Shown here in pieces: positions 54,607 through 63,053 of a DNA stretch of 64,000 nt. Below the pieces are notes generated by a model. That model saw only the letters and a list, made by a program, of their open reading frames with translations, was not told the origin of the DNA and made no database searches. This DNA comes from Flavobacterium micromati (GTDB taxonomy: Bacteria; Bacteroidota; Bacteroidia; Flavobacteriales; Flavobacteriaceae). How positions within the stretch are numbered: the first letter of the stretch is position 1; each line of letters opens with the position of its first letter. The DNA lies in the NCBI RefSeq assembly GCF_900129585.1, contig NZ_FQWF01000008.1:62001-126000 (forward strand). Direction: 5' to 3'. The position numbers and the translations under genes were made by a program.

Positions 54607-56352
54607 ATGTATAGAAGTCATAATTGCGGCGAGTTGAACGCCTCGAATATTAATACAGAAGTAACGCTTGCAGGTTGGGTTCAAAAATCGCGTGATAAAG
54701 GATTTATGAATTGGGTCGATTTACGTGATCGTTATGGAGTAACGCAATTAATTTTTGACGAAGGTCGCTCTGATAAATCAGTTTTTGAATTGGCAAAAAC
54801 GCTAGGTCGCGAATTTGTTATCCAAGTAAAAGGAACTGTTATTGAGCGGGAGGCCAAGAATAAAAATATGCTCACTGGTGATATTGAAATTTTAGTTACT
54901 GAATTAAACATTCTAAACGCATCATTAACACCACCTTTTACTATCGAGGACGAAACGGATGGTGGAGAAGACATTAGAATGAAATACCGATACTTGGATA
55001 TCAGAAGAAATCCGGTTAAGAACAACTTACTTTTTCGTCATAAAGTGGCAATGGAAGTGCGTAAGTATCTTTCGGATTTAGATTTTTGCGAAGTGGAAAC
55101 ACCGTACTTAATTAAATCAACTCCAGAAGGTGCAAGAGATTTTGTAGTTCCTTCTCGCATGAATGAAGGACAATTTTACGCGTTGCCACAATCGCCACAA
55201 ACGTTTAAACAATTGTTGATGGTAGGCGGAATGGATAAATATTTCCAAATCGTAAAATGTTTCCGTGATGAAGATTTACGCGCCGATAGACAACCTGAGT
55301 TTACACAAATAGATTGTGAAATGGCTTTTGTTGAACAAGAAGACATTTTAAATGTTTTTGAAGGTTTGACTAGGCATTTACTAAAAGAAATAAAAGGAAT
55401 AGAAGTAGATAAATTTCCAAGGATTACTTACGATTATGCGATGAAGACTTATGGAAATGATAAGCCGGATATTCGTTTTGGAATGGAGTTTGGAGAACTG
55501 AACGACTTTGCGCAACATAAAGATTTCCCTGTTTTTAATGCTGCGGAATTAGTTGTTGGAATTGCAGTTTCAGGTGCAGGAAACTATACTCGTAAAGAAA
55601 TAGATGGTTTAATAGATTGGATGAAACGCCCGCAAGTTGGCGCTAGCGGAATGGTATATGTAAAATGTAATGAAGATGGAACCTATAAATCATCAGTAGA
55701 TAAATTTTACGACCAAAAGGATTTGGCTAATTGGGCAAAAGTCACTGGAGCTAAAGCTAGCGATATGATCTTTGTGGTTTCTGGTCCTGCTCATAAAACG
55801 AGAACGCAACTTTCTGCTTTAAGAATGGAATTAGCCACTCGTTTAGGACTGAGAAATCCCGCAGAATTTGCGCCACTTTGGGTTGTTGATTTCCCTTTAT
55901 TGGAATTAGACGAAGAAAGCGGCCGTTACCACGCGATGCATCATCCTTTTACTTCTCCTAAACCTGAAGATATGGCACTCTTAGAGACAGATCCAGGAAA
56001 AGTGCGTGCTAATGCTTATGATATGGTTTTGAACGGTAATGAAATAGGCGGTGGTTCGATTCGTATTCACGATAAAGCTACGCAGCAATTGATGTTTAAA
56101 TACTTAGGTTTCACGCCAGAGGAAGCCAAAGAACAGTTTGGATTTTTGATGGACGCATTTCAGTTTGGTGCTCCGCCTCATGGTGGATTAGCATTTGGAT
56201 TGGATAGATTAGTAGCTATTCTTGGAGGACAGGAAACAATACGTGATTTTATTGCTTTTCCAAAAAACAATTCAGGGAGAGACGTTATGATTGATGCACC
56301 TTCTAAAATTGATGATGCGCAATTAAAAGAGCTTCATATAAAGCTAGTTTAA
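54607..56352 (+). CDS. aspS: Aspartyl-tRNA synthetase
   Basis: Class II synthetase, 581 residues, bacterial type. The anticodon-binding OB fold leads ([24 protein letters not shown]). Motif 2 is [24 protein letters not shown]; the GAD insert follows (about residues 280-410); motif 3 is [17 protein letters not shown]. The long GAD insertion distinguishes it from archaeal and eukaryotic enzymes. It stands alone with its own promoter box. Confidence 0.98.
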   Translation: MYRSHNCGELNASNINTEVTLAGWVQKSRDKGFMNWVDLRDRYGVTQLIFDEGRSDKSVFELAKTLGREFVIQVKGTVIEREAKNKNMLTGDIEILVTELNILNASLTPPFTIEDETDGGEDIRMKYRYLDIRRNPVKNNLLFRHKVAMEVRKYLSDLDFCEVETPYLIKSTPEGARDFVVPSRMNEGQFYALPQSPQTFKQLLMVGGMDKYFQIVKCFRDEDLRADRQPEFTQIDCEMAFVEQEDILNVFEGLTRHLLKEIKGIEVDKFPRITYDYAMKTYGNDKPDIRFGMEFGELNDFAQHKDFPVFNAAELVVGIAVSGAGNYTRKEIDGLIDWMKRPQVGASGMVYVKCNEDGTYKSSVDKFYDQKDLANWAKVTGAKASDMIFVVSGPAHKTRTQLSALRMELATRLGLRNPAEFAPLWVVDFPLLELDEESGRYHAMHHPFTSPKPEDMALLETDPGKVRANAYDMVLNGNEIGGGSIRIHDKATQQLMFKYLGFTPEEAKEQFGFLMDAFQFGAPPHGGLAFGLDRLVAILGGQETIRDFIAFPKNNSGRDVMIDAPSKIDDAQLKELHIKLV

Positions 56353-56447
56353 TTTTACGTACTTGCAATAATTTGCCAGAAAGCGTTGAATATCAATTAT
56401 TTTAGAAAAAAAAAGAGAAGTTGGTATTTCGTATTATATTAAATATT

Positions 56448-56455
56448 ATATTTGC
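56448..56455 (+). promoter_or_regulatory. -7 promoter box of the cold-shock gene
   Basis: TATATTTG matches TANNTTTG, with TTG at 56422-56424 upstream (23-bp spacing). The leader is about 28 bases, much shorter than the long leader of E. coli cspA. Confidence 0.48.
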
Positions 56456-56483
56456 CTCATTATAAATTATTATTACAATTACA

Positions 56484-56678
56484 ATGCGTACAGGTACAGT
56501 TAAATTTTTCAATGAATCTAAAGGTTATGGATTCATTACAGACGAAGAAACAGGAAAAGACATTTTTGTTCATGCATCAGGAATCAACGCGGAAGAATTA
56601 CGCGAAGGTGATAGAGTAAGCTACGAAGAAGAAGAAGGAAGAAAAGGAAAAGTTGCTGCGAAAGTAGCAGTGATCTAA
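56484..56678 (+). CDS. Cold-shock domain protein
   Basis: A 64-residue single cold-shock domain that binds single-stranded RNA or DNA. RNP1 is KGYGFITDE and RNP2 is DIFVHASGI. The C-terminal strand contains GDRVSYEEEEGRKGKVAAKV, more acidic than in E. coli CspA. Whether it responds to cold or is constitutive cannot be read from the sequence. It is monocistronic with its own terminator. Confidence 0.94.
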   Translation: MRTGTVKFFNESKGYGFITDEETGKDIFVHASGINAEELREGDRVSYEEEEGRKGKVAAKVAVI

Positions 56679-56710
56679 ACAAAGAATTTATTTTTTGTTC
56701 AAGAATGTGA

Positions 56711-56744
56711 AAAACGTTTCGATTTATTCGGGGCGTTTTTTTTT
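56711..56744 (+). terminator. Terminator after the cold-shock gene
   Basis: AAAACGTTTCG pairs with CGGGGCGTTTT (several G-U) across a short loop, then nine T's. Confidence 0.82.
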
Positions 56745-56837
56745 ATGCCTTAATTTTAAAGAGAGATTGGCTTATTTATAATCAATAAAAATTACTTAGA
56801 TATTGTATTTTAGCTGAAACTTAACATTGTTTTTAAC

Positions 56838-56868
56838 TTGTCTTTTCGATACTTGAGACCTATCTTTG
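56838..56868 (+). promoter_or_regulatory. Promoter of the nuo operon
   Basis: TTG (56838-56840) and TATCTTTG (56861-56868) with a 20-bp spacer, an excellent Bacteroidota promoter, 31 bp before nuoA. Confidence 0.65.
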
Positions 56869-56899
56869 TAACTTCTTCTTATTTAATAAAATTCTAAAT

Positions 56900-57265
56900 A
56901 TGCAATCTGATCAATTAAATTATATACCTATTTTGATGCAGCTAATATTAGCAGTTGGATTTGTTGTCGTAACTATTGTAGCTTCAGGTAAATTAGGACC
57001 AAAACGTTCTTCTGAGGCCAAAGATAAAAACTTTGAATGCGGAATTGAATCTGTTGGAAATGCGAGAATTCCTTTTTCGGTAAAATATTTTCTAGTTGCA
57101 ATATTATTTGTTCTTTTTGATGTTGAGGTTATTTTTCTATATCCTTGGGCAGTGAATTTCAAGGAATTAGGAATAGAAGGAATGTTTAAAATGATTATTT
57201 TTATGATGATGCTTCTAGTTGGTTTTTTCTATATCATCAAAAAGAAAGCTTTAGAATGGGAATAA
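56900..57265 (+). CDS. nuoA: NADH-quinone oxidoreductase subunit A
   Basis: Membrane-arm subunit of complex I, 121 residues with three transmembrane helices (about residues 8-29, 62-82 and 92-112). The family signature KNFECGIESVGNARIPFSVKYF follows the first helix, with FDVEVIFLYPWAV in the second. It opens the nuo operon behind a strong promoter box. Confidence 0.95.
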   Translation: MQSDQLNYIPILMQLILAVGFVVVTIVASGKLGPKRSSEAKDKNFECGIESVGNARIPFSVKYFLVAILFVLFDVEVIFLYPWAVNFKELGIEGMFKMIIFMMMLLVGFFYIIKKKALEWE

Positions 57266-57365
57266 TTGTACTCTAATCCCGAAGGGATAAATGAAATTAA
57301 GAATAGTATTTAGATATAATATTTTTCTTTTTTAAGGTTTACAAAATCTAAAATCTAATATCAAG

Positions 57366-57914
57366 ATGAGCGATTCAAAAATAAATATGGTTGCCCCTCC
57401 AGAAGGAGTCGTAGGTGAAGGATTTTTCGCTACGAAACTAAACGATGTTGTGGGTATGGCTCGAGCTAATTCATTATGGCCACTGCCTTTTGCAACATCT
57501 TGTTGCGGTATTGAGTTTATGGCAACAATGGCTTCGCATTACGATTTAGCACGTTTTGGTTCAGAGCGTGTGAGTTTTTCTCCACGTCAAGCGGATATGC
57601 TAATGGTTATGGGGACAATATCTAAAAAAATGGCGCCAATTTTACGTCAGGTTTACGAGCAAATGACAGAACCTCGTTGGGTTATAGCGGTGGGAGCTTG
57701 TGCAAGTTCTGGTGGTATTTTTGACACGTATTCCACCTTACAAGGAATTGACAAAGTTATTCCTGTAGATGTTTACGTTCCTGGTTGCCCGCCACGTCCG
57801 GAGCAAATTATTGATGGAGTAATGAAATTACAAGAATTAGTAAGAACTGAATCCGTGCGTAGAAGAAGTTCTCCTGAGTATCAAGAACTATTGGCATCTT
57901 ATAATATCAAATAA
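57366..57914 (+). CDS. nuoB: NADH-quinone oxidoreductase subunit B
   Basis: Peripheral-arm subunit carrying cluster N2, 182 residues. The paired cysteines of the N2 site are in TSCCGIEFMA, with the other ligands in VGACASSGGIFDTY and VPGCPPRPEQIIDG. A 100-bp gap follows nuoA. The stop is immediately before the nuoC start (57914/57915). Confidence 0.96.
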   Translation: MSDSKINMVAPPEGVVGEGFFATKLNDVVGMARANSLWPLPFATSCCGIEFMATMASHYDLARFGSERVSFSPRQADMLMVMGTISKKMAPILRQVYEQMTEPRWVIAVGACASSGGIFDTYSTLQGIDKVIPVDVYVPGCPPRPEQIIDGVMKLQELVRTESVRRRSSPEYQELLASYNIK

Positions 57915-58436
57915 ATGGCTTTAGAAGCAATTCAAATTCAAGAGAAAATTAATGAAACATTTGGTTTAAATGTTTTTAATTACAATCAAGAAAAAGATAT
58001 TTTTTCATTCGAATCAACAGCTGATTCAATTACAGCTTTAATACTTTTTTTGAAAAACGATCCGGATTTACGATTCCATTTCTTAACTGATCTTTGCGCG
58101 ATTCATTATCCAGATAACGAATTAAGTAGACAGTTTGCAGTAGTGTATCACATGCACAACTGGTATGAAAACAAACGAATAAAAATCAAAGTTTACATCG
58201 ACGGTGTTAATCCAAAAATTAGAACGATCTCAAATATTTTCCGATGTTCAAATTGGATGGAAAGAGAAGCTTATGATTTTTACGGAATTGATTTTATTGG
58301 ACATCCACAGTTAAAACGTATTTTGAATATGGATGAGATGATTTCATTTCCAATGCGTAAGGAATTTCCAATGGAAGACAGCGGAAGAACTGATAAGGAT
58401 GATCGTTTCTTTGGAAGAACAACCGATAATAATTAG
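57915..58436 (+). CDS. nuoC: NADH-quinone oxidoreductase subunit C
   Basis: 30-kDa subunit of the peripheral arm, 173 residues. The conserved block SNIFRCSNWMEREAYDFYGIDFIGHP identifies it; KRILNMDEM and FPMRKEFPMED follow. It directly abuts nuoB. In most Bacteroidota nuoD would come next, but here an MNT-HEPN module intervenes. Confidence 0.95.
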   Translation: MALEAIQIQEKINETFGLNVFNYNQEKDIFSFESTADSITALILFLKNDPDLRFHFLTDLCAIHYPDNELSRQFAVVYHMHNWYENKRIKIKVYIDGVNPKIRTISNIFRCSNWMEREAYDFYGIDFIGHPQLKRILNMDEMISFPMRKEFPMEDSGRTDKDDRFFGRTTDNN

Positions 58437-58439
58437 AAA

Positions 58440-58739
58440 ATGAAAATAATTGAAAAAAATAAAGCAAAATTAAATGCGCTGTGTGAACAGCATCATGTGA
58501 AGCAATTGTTTTTATTTGGTTCAATTTTAACTGATAAATTTAATGATGAAAGTGACATTGATATGTTAATTCAGTTTTCATCAGTATATTTAAAAGAATA
58601 TTTTGATAATTATATGGATTTTAAAGAAAAAATAGAAATATTATTAAACAGAAATGTTGATTTAGTTGAAAATCAAGCAATTAAAAATCCAATTTTCAGG
58701 AGAATAGTAGATCGTGAAAAACAACTAATCTATGGATGA
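58440..58739 (+). CDS. MNT-family nucleotidyltransferase (antitoxin), module 1
   Basis: A 99-residue minimal nucleotidyltransferase of the MNT-HEPN toxin-antitoxin type. The active-site signature is LFLFGSILTDKFNDESDIDML (GS ... DxD), intact. In studied MNT-HEPN pairs the MNT protein inactivates the HEPN RNase by adding AMP. Starts 3 bp after nuoC and overlaps the HEPN gene by 8 bp, so it is co-transcribed with nuo genes. Confidence 0.85.
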   Translation: MKIIEKNKAKLNALCEQHHVKQLFLFGSILTDKFNDESDIDMLIQFSSVYLKEYFDNYMDFKEKIEILLNRNVDLVENQAIKNPIFRRIVDREKQLIYG

Positions 58740-59077
58740 AAAGATTTTAAAATCTTTATTTGATATAAAATTAGCGATAGGAAATCGATGATTTTTTAGT
58801 TACTAACGGAAAATCGTTCTTTGAATATAGAAATAACACTCTTTTAAAAAGAGGGATTGAAAGAAATCTTGAAATAATTGGCGAAGCAGTAAACAGAATT
58901 TTGAAGGAAAATTCAAATTTTAAAATTGCTAACTCAAAAAGGATTATAGGATTACGAAATCAGATTATACATTCTTACGATAATATATCTGATGAGAATA
59001 TTTGGAGCATTGTGATTAATCATCTTCCAAATTTAAAAATAGAAATTGAAGAAAAAATAAATAATTCAACATTATAA
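58732..59077 (+). pseudogene. HEPN-family toxin, frame-shifted (module 1)
   Basis: Starts as MDEKILKSLFDIKLAIG and then hits TGA at codon 20. The frame +1 continues EIDDFLVTNGKSFFEYRNNT, RNLEIIGEAVNRILKEN and ends with the HEPN RNase motif RNQIIHSYDNIS (R-x4-H) followed by a stop. The total length of 346 bp is not a multiple of three, so one base is extra or two are lost near AIGGAAATCGATGAT. The stop abuts nuoD (59078). The toxin is probably inactive. Confidence 0.82.
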
Positions 59078-60316
59078 ATGTCAGAACTATTATTACCACC
59101 GGAGCATCGTTATGCTAAAAGAATAAAAGAGCAACTAAATGAAGATGGAAGCGAGCTTTCAATCTTGAATTTAGGGCCAACGCACCCTGCAACACATGGT
59201 ATTTTTCAAAATATCTTGTTGATGGATGGAGAACGCATCTTAGAGGCTGAACCAACTATTGGTTACATACACAGAGCTTTTGAAAAAATAGCTGAAAATC
59301 GTCCATTTTATCAAATTACTCCACTTACTGATAGGATGAATTACTGTTCATCGCCTATAAATAATATGGGATGGTGGATGACATTAGAAAAATTGTTAGA
59401 TATTGAAGTTCCTAAAAGAGCGCAATATTTAAGGGTTATCGTTATGGAGCTTGCTAGAATTACAGATCACATTATTTGTAATTCAATTTTAGGAGTTGAT
59501 ACTGGAGCCTACACTGGATTTTTATATGTATTTCAATTTAGAGAGAAGATATACGAAATTTACGAGGAGATTTGTGGTGCGCGTTTGACTACAAATATGG
59601 GTCGGATTGGTGGTTTTGAAAGAGACTGGTCTCCAGAAGCATTCAGAAAACTAGATGTTTTCTTGGAGGAATTTCCTCCTGCTTGGCAAGAATTTGAAAA
59701 TCTATTTGTTCGAAATAGAATCTTTATTGATAGAACAGTAGATGTAGGTCCAATCACTGCTGAAAAAGCGATGAATTATGGTTTTACGGGTCCAAATTTA
59801 AGAGCGACAGGAGTCGATTATGATGTAAGAGTAGCGCAACCCTATTCTTCTTATGAGGATTTTGATTTCATTGTTCCTGTTGGAAAATCAGGCGATACTT
59901 ATGATCGTTTTTGCGTTCGTAATGCTGAGGTTTGGGAAAGTTTGAGTATTATTCGACAGGCACTTGCTAAAATGCCAGAAGGGAATGAATTTCATGCTGA
60001 TGTTCCTGATTATTACCTTCCACCAAAAGAAGACGTTTACACCAATATGGAATCTTTAATTTACCATTTCAAAATTGTAATGGGAGAAGTTCCTATTCCA
60101 GTTGCTGAGATTTATCATCCGGTTGAAGGTGGAAACGGAGAATTAGGTTTTTATTTAGTAACAGATGGTAGTCGTACTCCATATAGATTGCATTTCCGTA
60201 GACCTTGCTTTATTTATTACCAAGCCTATCCTGAAATGATTGAAGGCGCTTTACTTTCTGACGCTATTGTTATCTTATCAAGTATGAACGTTATTGCTGG
60301 GGAATTAGACGCGTAA
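59078..60316 (+). CDS. nuoD: NADH-quinone oxidoreductase subunit D
   Basis: 49-kDa subunit that forms the quinone site, 412 residues. Landmarks are NLGPTHPATHGIFQN near the start, TIGYIHRAFEKIAE, TPLTDRMNYCSSPINN and the C-terminal EGGNGELGFYLVTDG plus SDAIVILSSMNVIAGELD. It begins directly after the broken HEPN gene. A 130-bp gap with an incomplete promoter-like TGACTTTG separates it from nuoE. Confidence 0.96.
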   Translation: MSELLLPPEHRYAKRIKEQLNEDGSELSILNLGPTHPATHGIFQNILLMDGERILEAEPTIGYIHRAFEKIAENRPFYQITPLTDRMNYCSSPINNMGWWMTLEKLLDIEVPKRAQYLRVIVMELARITDHIICNSILGVDTGAYTGFLYVFQFREKIYEIYEEICGARLTTNMGRIGGFERDWSPEAFRKLDVFLEEFPPAWQEFENLFVRNRIFIDRTVDVGPITAEKAMNYGFTGPNLRATGVDYDVRVAQPYSSYEDFDFIVPVGKSGDTYDRFCVRNAEVWESLSIIRQALAKMPEGNEFHADVPDYYLPPKEDVYTNMESLIYHFKIVMGEVPIPVAEIYHPVEGGNGELGFYLVTDGSRTPYRLHFRRPCFIYYQAYPEMIEGALLSDAIVILSSMNVIAGELDA

Positions 60317-60449
60317 GGTGAGTGAAGATTTTAGATTAACGGCTCGATAACGATCGGGATTGATTTCAGATTTAAAAAAAAATAGCAGATTTAACAAATC
60401 CAAAAAAAAATATTTGTGACTTTGCGCCTTTGTGGCAAAAAAAATAATA

Positions 60450-60980
60450 ATGGAAAGAACACATCACAAACAAGAAATAAATATAACTGAAACATTGATA
60501 AATAGAATCAATGAACTAATTAGTTATTATCCAGAAGATAAAAGAAAATCAGCATTATTACCAGTATTACATGAAGTTCAAGATGCTCATGATAACTGGT
60601 TGAGTATTGAACTGATGGATAAAGTAGCCGAAATTATTCAAATTAAACCTATTGAGGTTTATGAAGTGGTTTCGTTTTATACAATGTACAATCAAAGACC
60701 TATCGGAAAATATATGTTTGAGTTTTGTCAAACTTCTCCTTGCTGCTTAAATGGCGTAGAAGATTTGATGGATTATACTTGTGAAAAATTAGGTATAAAA
60801 GTAGGTGAACCTACAGCAGATGGTCTTTTTGAAGTGAGAGGAGTAGAATGTTTAGGTGCTTGTGGCTATGCTCCTATGATGCAGTTAGGTGATTTTTACA
60901 AAGAACATCTAACTAAAGAAAAAGTAGATCAATTAATTGAAGATTGTAAAGACGGTAAAATAGTTTTATTAGATAAATAA
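60450..60980 (+). CDS. nuoE: NADH-quinone oxidoreductase subunit E
   Basis: 24-kDa subunit with a [2Fe-2S] cluster, 176 residues. The four ligand cysteines are in CQTSPCCLNG (first pair) and VECLGACGY (second). The start at the ATG (MERTHHKQEINITE) is preferred to a GTG 18 bp upstream. It is followed without a gap by the second MNT gene. Confidence 0.95.
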   Translation: MERTHHKQEINITETLINRINELISYYPEDKRKSALLPVLHEVQDAHDNWLSIELMDKVAEIIQIKPIEVYEVVSFYTMYNQRPIGKYMFEFCQTSPCCLNGVEDLMDYTCEKLGIKVGEPTADGLFEVRGVECLGACGYAPMMQLGDFYKEHLTKEKVDQLIEDCKDGKIVLLDK

Positions 60981-61274
60981 ATGAAATTAACACTCGAACA
61001 GATAGATCAAATAAAGATTTTCTTTTCAGACAAACCTGTTAAGAAAGTATATCTTTTTGGTTCTTATGCGAGAGGAGAAGCGAATGAAAATAGTGATGTT
61101 GATTTATTAATTGACTGGGATTATTCTAGGATTATAGGATTGGATTATGTTTTTTGGTGGGAAGAAATAAAGGAGTTATTGCATAAAGATGTTGATTTTG
61201 TCTCGTTAAAGTATGTCTCTCCGCTGATAGAAAATTATGTAAACGAAGACAAAATATTGATCTATGAGGCATAA
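60981..61274 (+). CDS. MNT-family nucleotidyltransferase (antitoxin), module 2
   Basis: A 97-residue minimal nucleotidyltransferase. The active-site motif is LFGSYARGEANENSDVDLLI (GS ... DxD), intact, so it is a different lineage from module 1 (LFGSILTDKFNDESDIDM). Its ATG starts right after the nuoE stop, and it overlaps the broken HEPN gene by 11 bp. Confidence 0.86.
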   Translation: MKLTLEQIDQIKIFFSDKPVKKVYLFGSYARGEANENSDVDLLIDWDYSRIIGLDYVFWWEEIKELLHKDVDFVSLKYVSPLIENYVNEDKILIYEA

Positions 61275-61626
61275 TTTAACTAATAAAAATAGAATTGAAC
61301 ATATTATTGATTCGATTACAGATTTGGAAAGCTTTCTTTATAACGTTAGTTTTGAAGAATTTTCGAATAACAAAGAAAAGATTTTAGCAGTTGAACGTTC
61401 CTTGGAAATTATAGGAGAAGCATCAAATAATATTTCAGAATAAATCATAATGGATCCTGATAATTCTGCGCCGTAGCGACAGATAATAAATACCAGAAAT
61501 TTGATAGTGCACGAATATTTTAGAGTTGACATCGAAATCATTTATAAGATTGCAACAAATAATATTATTCCTTTGAAAAAGGATATTGAAAAAATAGTAA
61601 AAAATTTAGATAAATATTTACCATAA
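61264..61626 (+). pseudogene. HEPN-family toxin with two in-frame stops (module 2)
   Basis: A single 120-codon frame with two internal stops, TAA at 61441-61443 and TAG at 61474-61476. Before them: MRHNLTNKNRIEHIIDSITD and RSLEIIGEASNNISE; between them IIMDPDNSAP; after them RQIINTRNLIVHEYFRVDIE, containing the HEPN motif RNLIVH (R-x4-H). Each stop is one change from a sense codon (GAA and TGG are plausible ancestors). The toxin is probably inactive. It ends 6 bp before nuoF. Confidence 0.85.
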
Positions 61627-61632
61627 ATAAAA

Positions 61633-63000
61633 ATGGGAAGACAAATATTATTAGACAAAATAAACATCCCTGGCATAAAAACTTATGATGTTTACCGTGC
61701 AAACGGAGGATATAGCTCAGTAGAGAAAGCACTAAAAACCTTAACGCCTGACGAAGTAGTTGAAGAAGTAAAAACTTCGGGATTACGTGGTCGTGGTGGT
61801 GCGGGTTTCCCTGCTGGTATGAAATGGAGTTTCATTGATAAAAAATCAGGAAAGCCAAGACATTTAGTGTGCAATGCCGATGAGTCAGAACCGGGAACTT
61901 TCAAGGATCGTTATTTAATGGAATTTATCCCTCATTTATTGATCGAAGGAATGATAACTTCTAGTTATGCATTGGGTGCAAATCTCTCTTATATTTATAT
62001 TCGTGGCGAATATATGTGGATTTACAAAATATTAGAAAAAGCCATCAACGAAGCTAAAGCAGCAGGATTTTTGGGTAAAAATATATTAGGTTCGGGTTTC
62101 GACTTAGATTTATATGTTCATTGCGGTGCTGGAGCTTATATTTGTGGTGAAGAAACTGCGCTGATTGAATCATTAGAAGGTAAAAGAGGTAATCCTCGCA
62201 TCAAACCACCATTTCCTGCTATTTCAGGATTGTGGTCAAATCCTACTGTTGTAAATAATGTAGAAACAATTGCCGCTGTGCCTTGGATTGTAAATAATTC
62301 AGGTGCTGAGTATGCAAAAATTGGAATTGGAAGGTCAACAGGAACCAAATTAATCTCGGCTTCTGGACACATTAAAAATCCAGGTGTTTACGAAATAGAA
62401 ATGGGATTAAGTGTTTATGAATTCATGAATTCTGATGAATATTTAGGAGGAATGAGTTCTGATAGACCTTTGAAAGCCTTTGTACCTGGAGGAAGTTCTG
62501 TTCCTGTATTGCCGGCGCATTTAATTTATAAAACTGTAAATGGTGAAGATCGTTTGATGTCTTATGAATCATTAAGTGATGGAGGTTTTGCAACAGGCTC
62601 TATGTTAGGCTCAGGAGGATTTATTGTTTATAATGATACTTCATGTATCGTGCGTAATACATGGAATTTCTCTCGTTTTTACCACCATGAAAGTTGCGGA
62701 CAATGTTCTCCTTGTCGCGAAGGAACTGGGTGGATGGAAAAAGTTTTGCACAGAATTGAAAATGGTCACGGCCGTGAAGAAGATATTGATTTGCTTTTAA
62801 GTATTCAAAGTAAAATTGAAGGAAATACAATTTGTCCACTTGGTGACGCAGCAGCATGGCCAGTGGCAGCGGCGATTCGTCATTTTAGAGATGAATTTGA
62901 ATATCACATTCGTTTTCCAGAAAAAATAAAAAATAGAGATCACTTTGTTGCTGAGCCTTTTGATAAAGTAAAGCACTTAGTTGCTAAAGAATTGGTTTAA
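61633..63000 (+). CDS. nuoF: NADH-quinone oxidoreductase subunit F
   Basis: 51-kDa NADH-binding subunit, 455 residues. The FMN/NADH glycine-rich site reads RGRGGAGFPAGMKWSF, and the NADH site includes CGAGAYICGEETALIESLEG. The N3 [4Fe-4S] ligands are in ESCGQCSPCREGTGWM plus the later cysteine in NTICPLGDAAAW. The start follows the second HEPN remnant by 6 bp. Confidence 0.97.
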   Translation: MGRQILLDKINIPGIKTYDVYRANGGYSSVEKALKTLTPDEVVEEVKTSGLRGRGGAGFPAGMKWSFIDKKSGKPRHLVCNADESEPGTFKDRYLMEFIPHLLIEGMITSSYALGANLSYIYIRGEYMWIYKILEKAINEAKAAGFLGKNILGSGFDLDLYVHCGAGAYICGEETALIESLEGKRGNPRIKPPFPAISGLWSNPTVVNNVETIAAVPWIVNNSGAEYAKIGIGRSTGTKLISASGHIKNPGVYEIEMGLSVYEFMNSDEYLGGMSSDRPLKAFVPGGSSVPVLPAHLIYKTVNGEDRLMSYESLSDGGFATGSMLGSGGFIVYNDTSCIVRNTWNFSRFYHHESCGQCSPCREGTGWMEKVLHRIENGHGREEDIDLLLSIQSKIEGNTICPLGDAAAWPVAAAIRHFRDEFEYHIRFPEKIKNRDHFVAEPFDKVKHLVAKELV

Positions 63001-63053
63001 GATTTTTGATTTCAGAATTAAGATACTCCACTGGAGTTAAACATTAGTAGATA

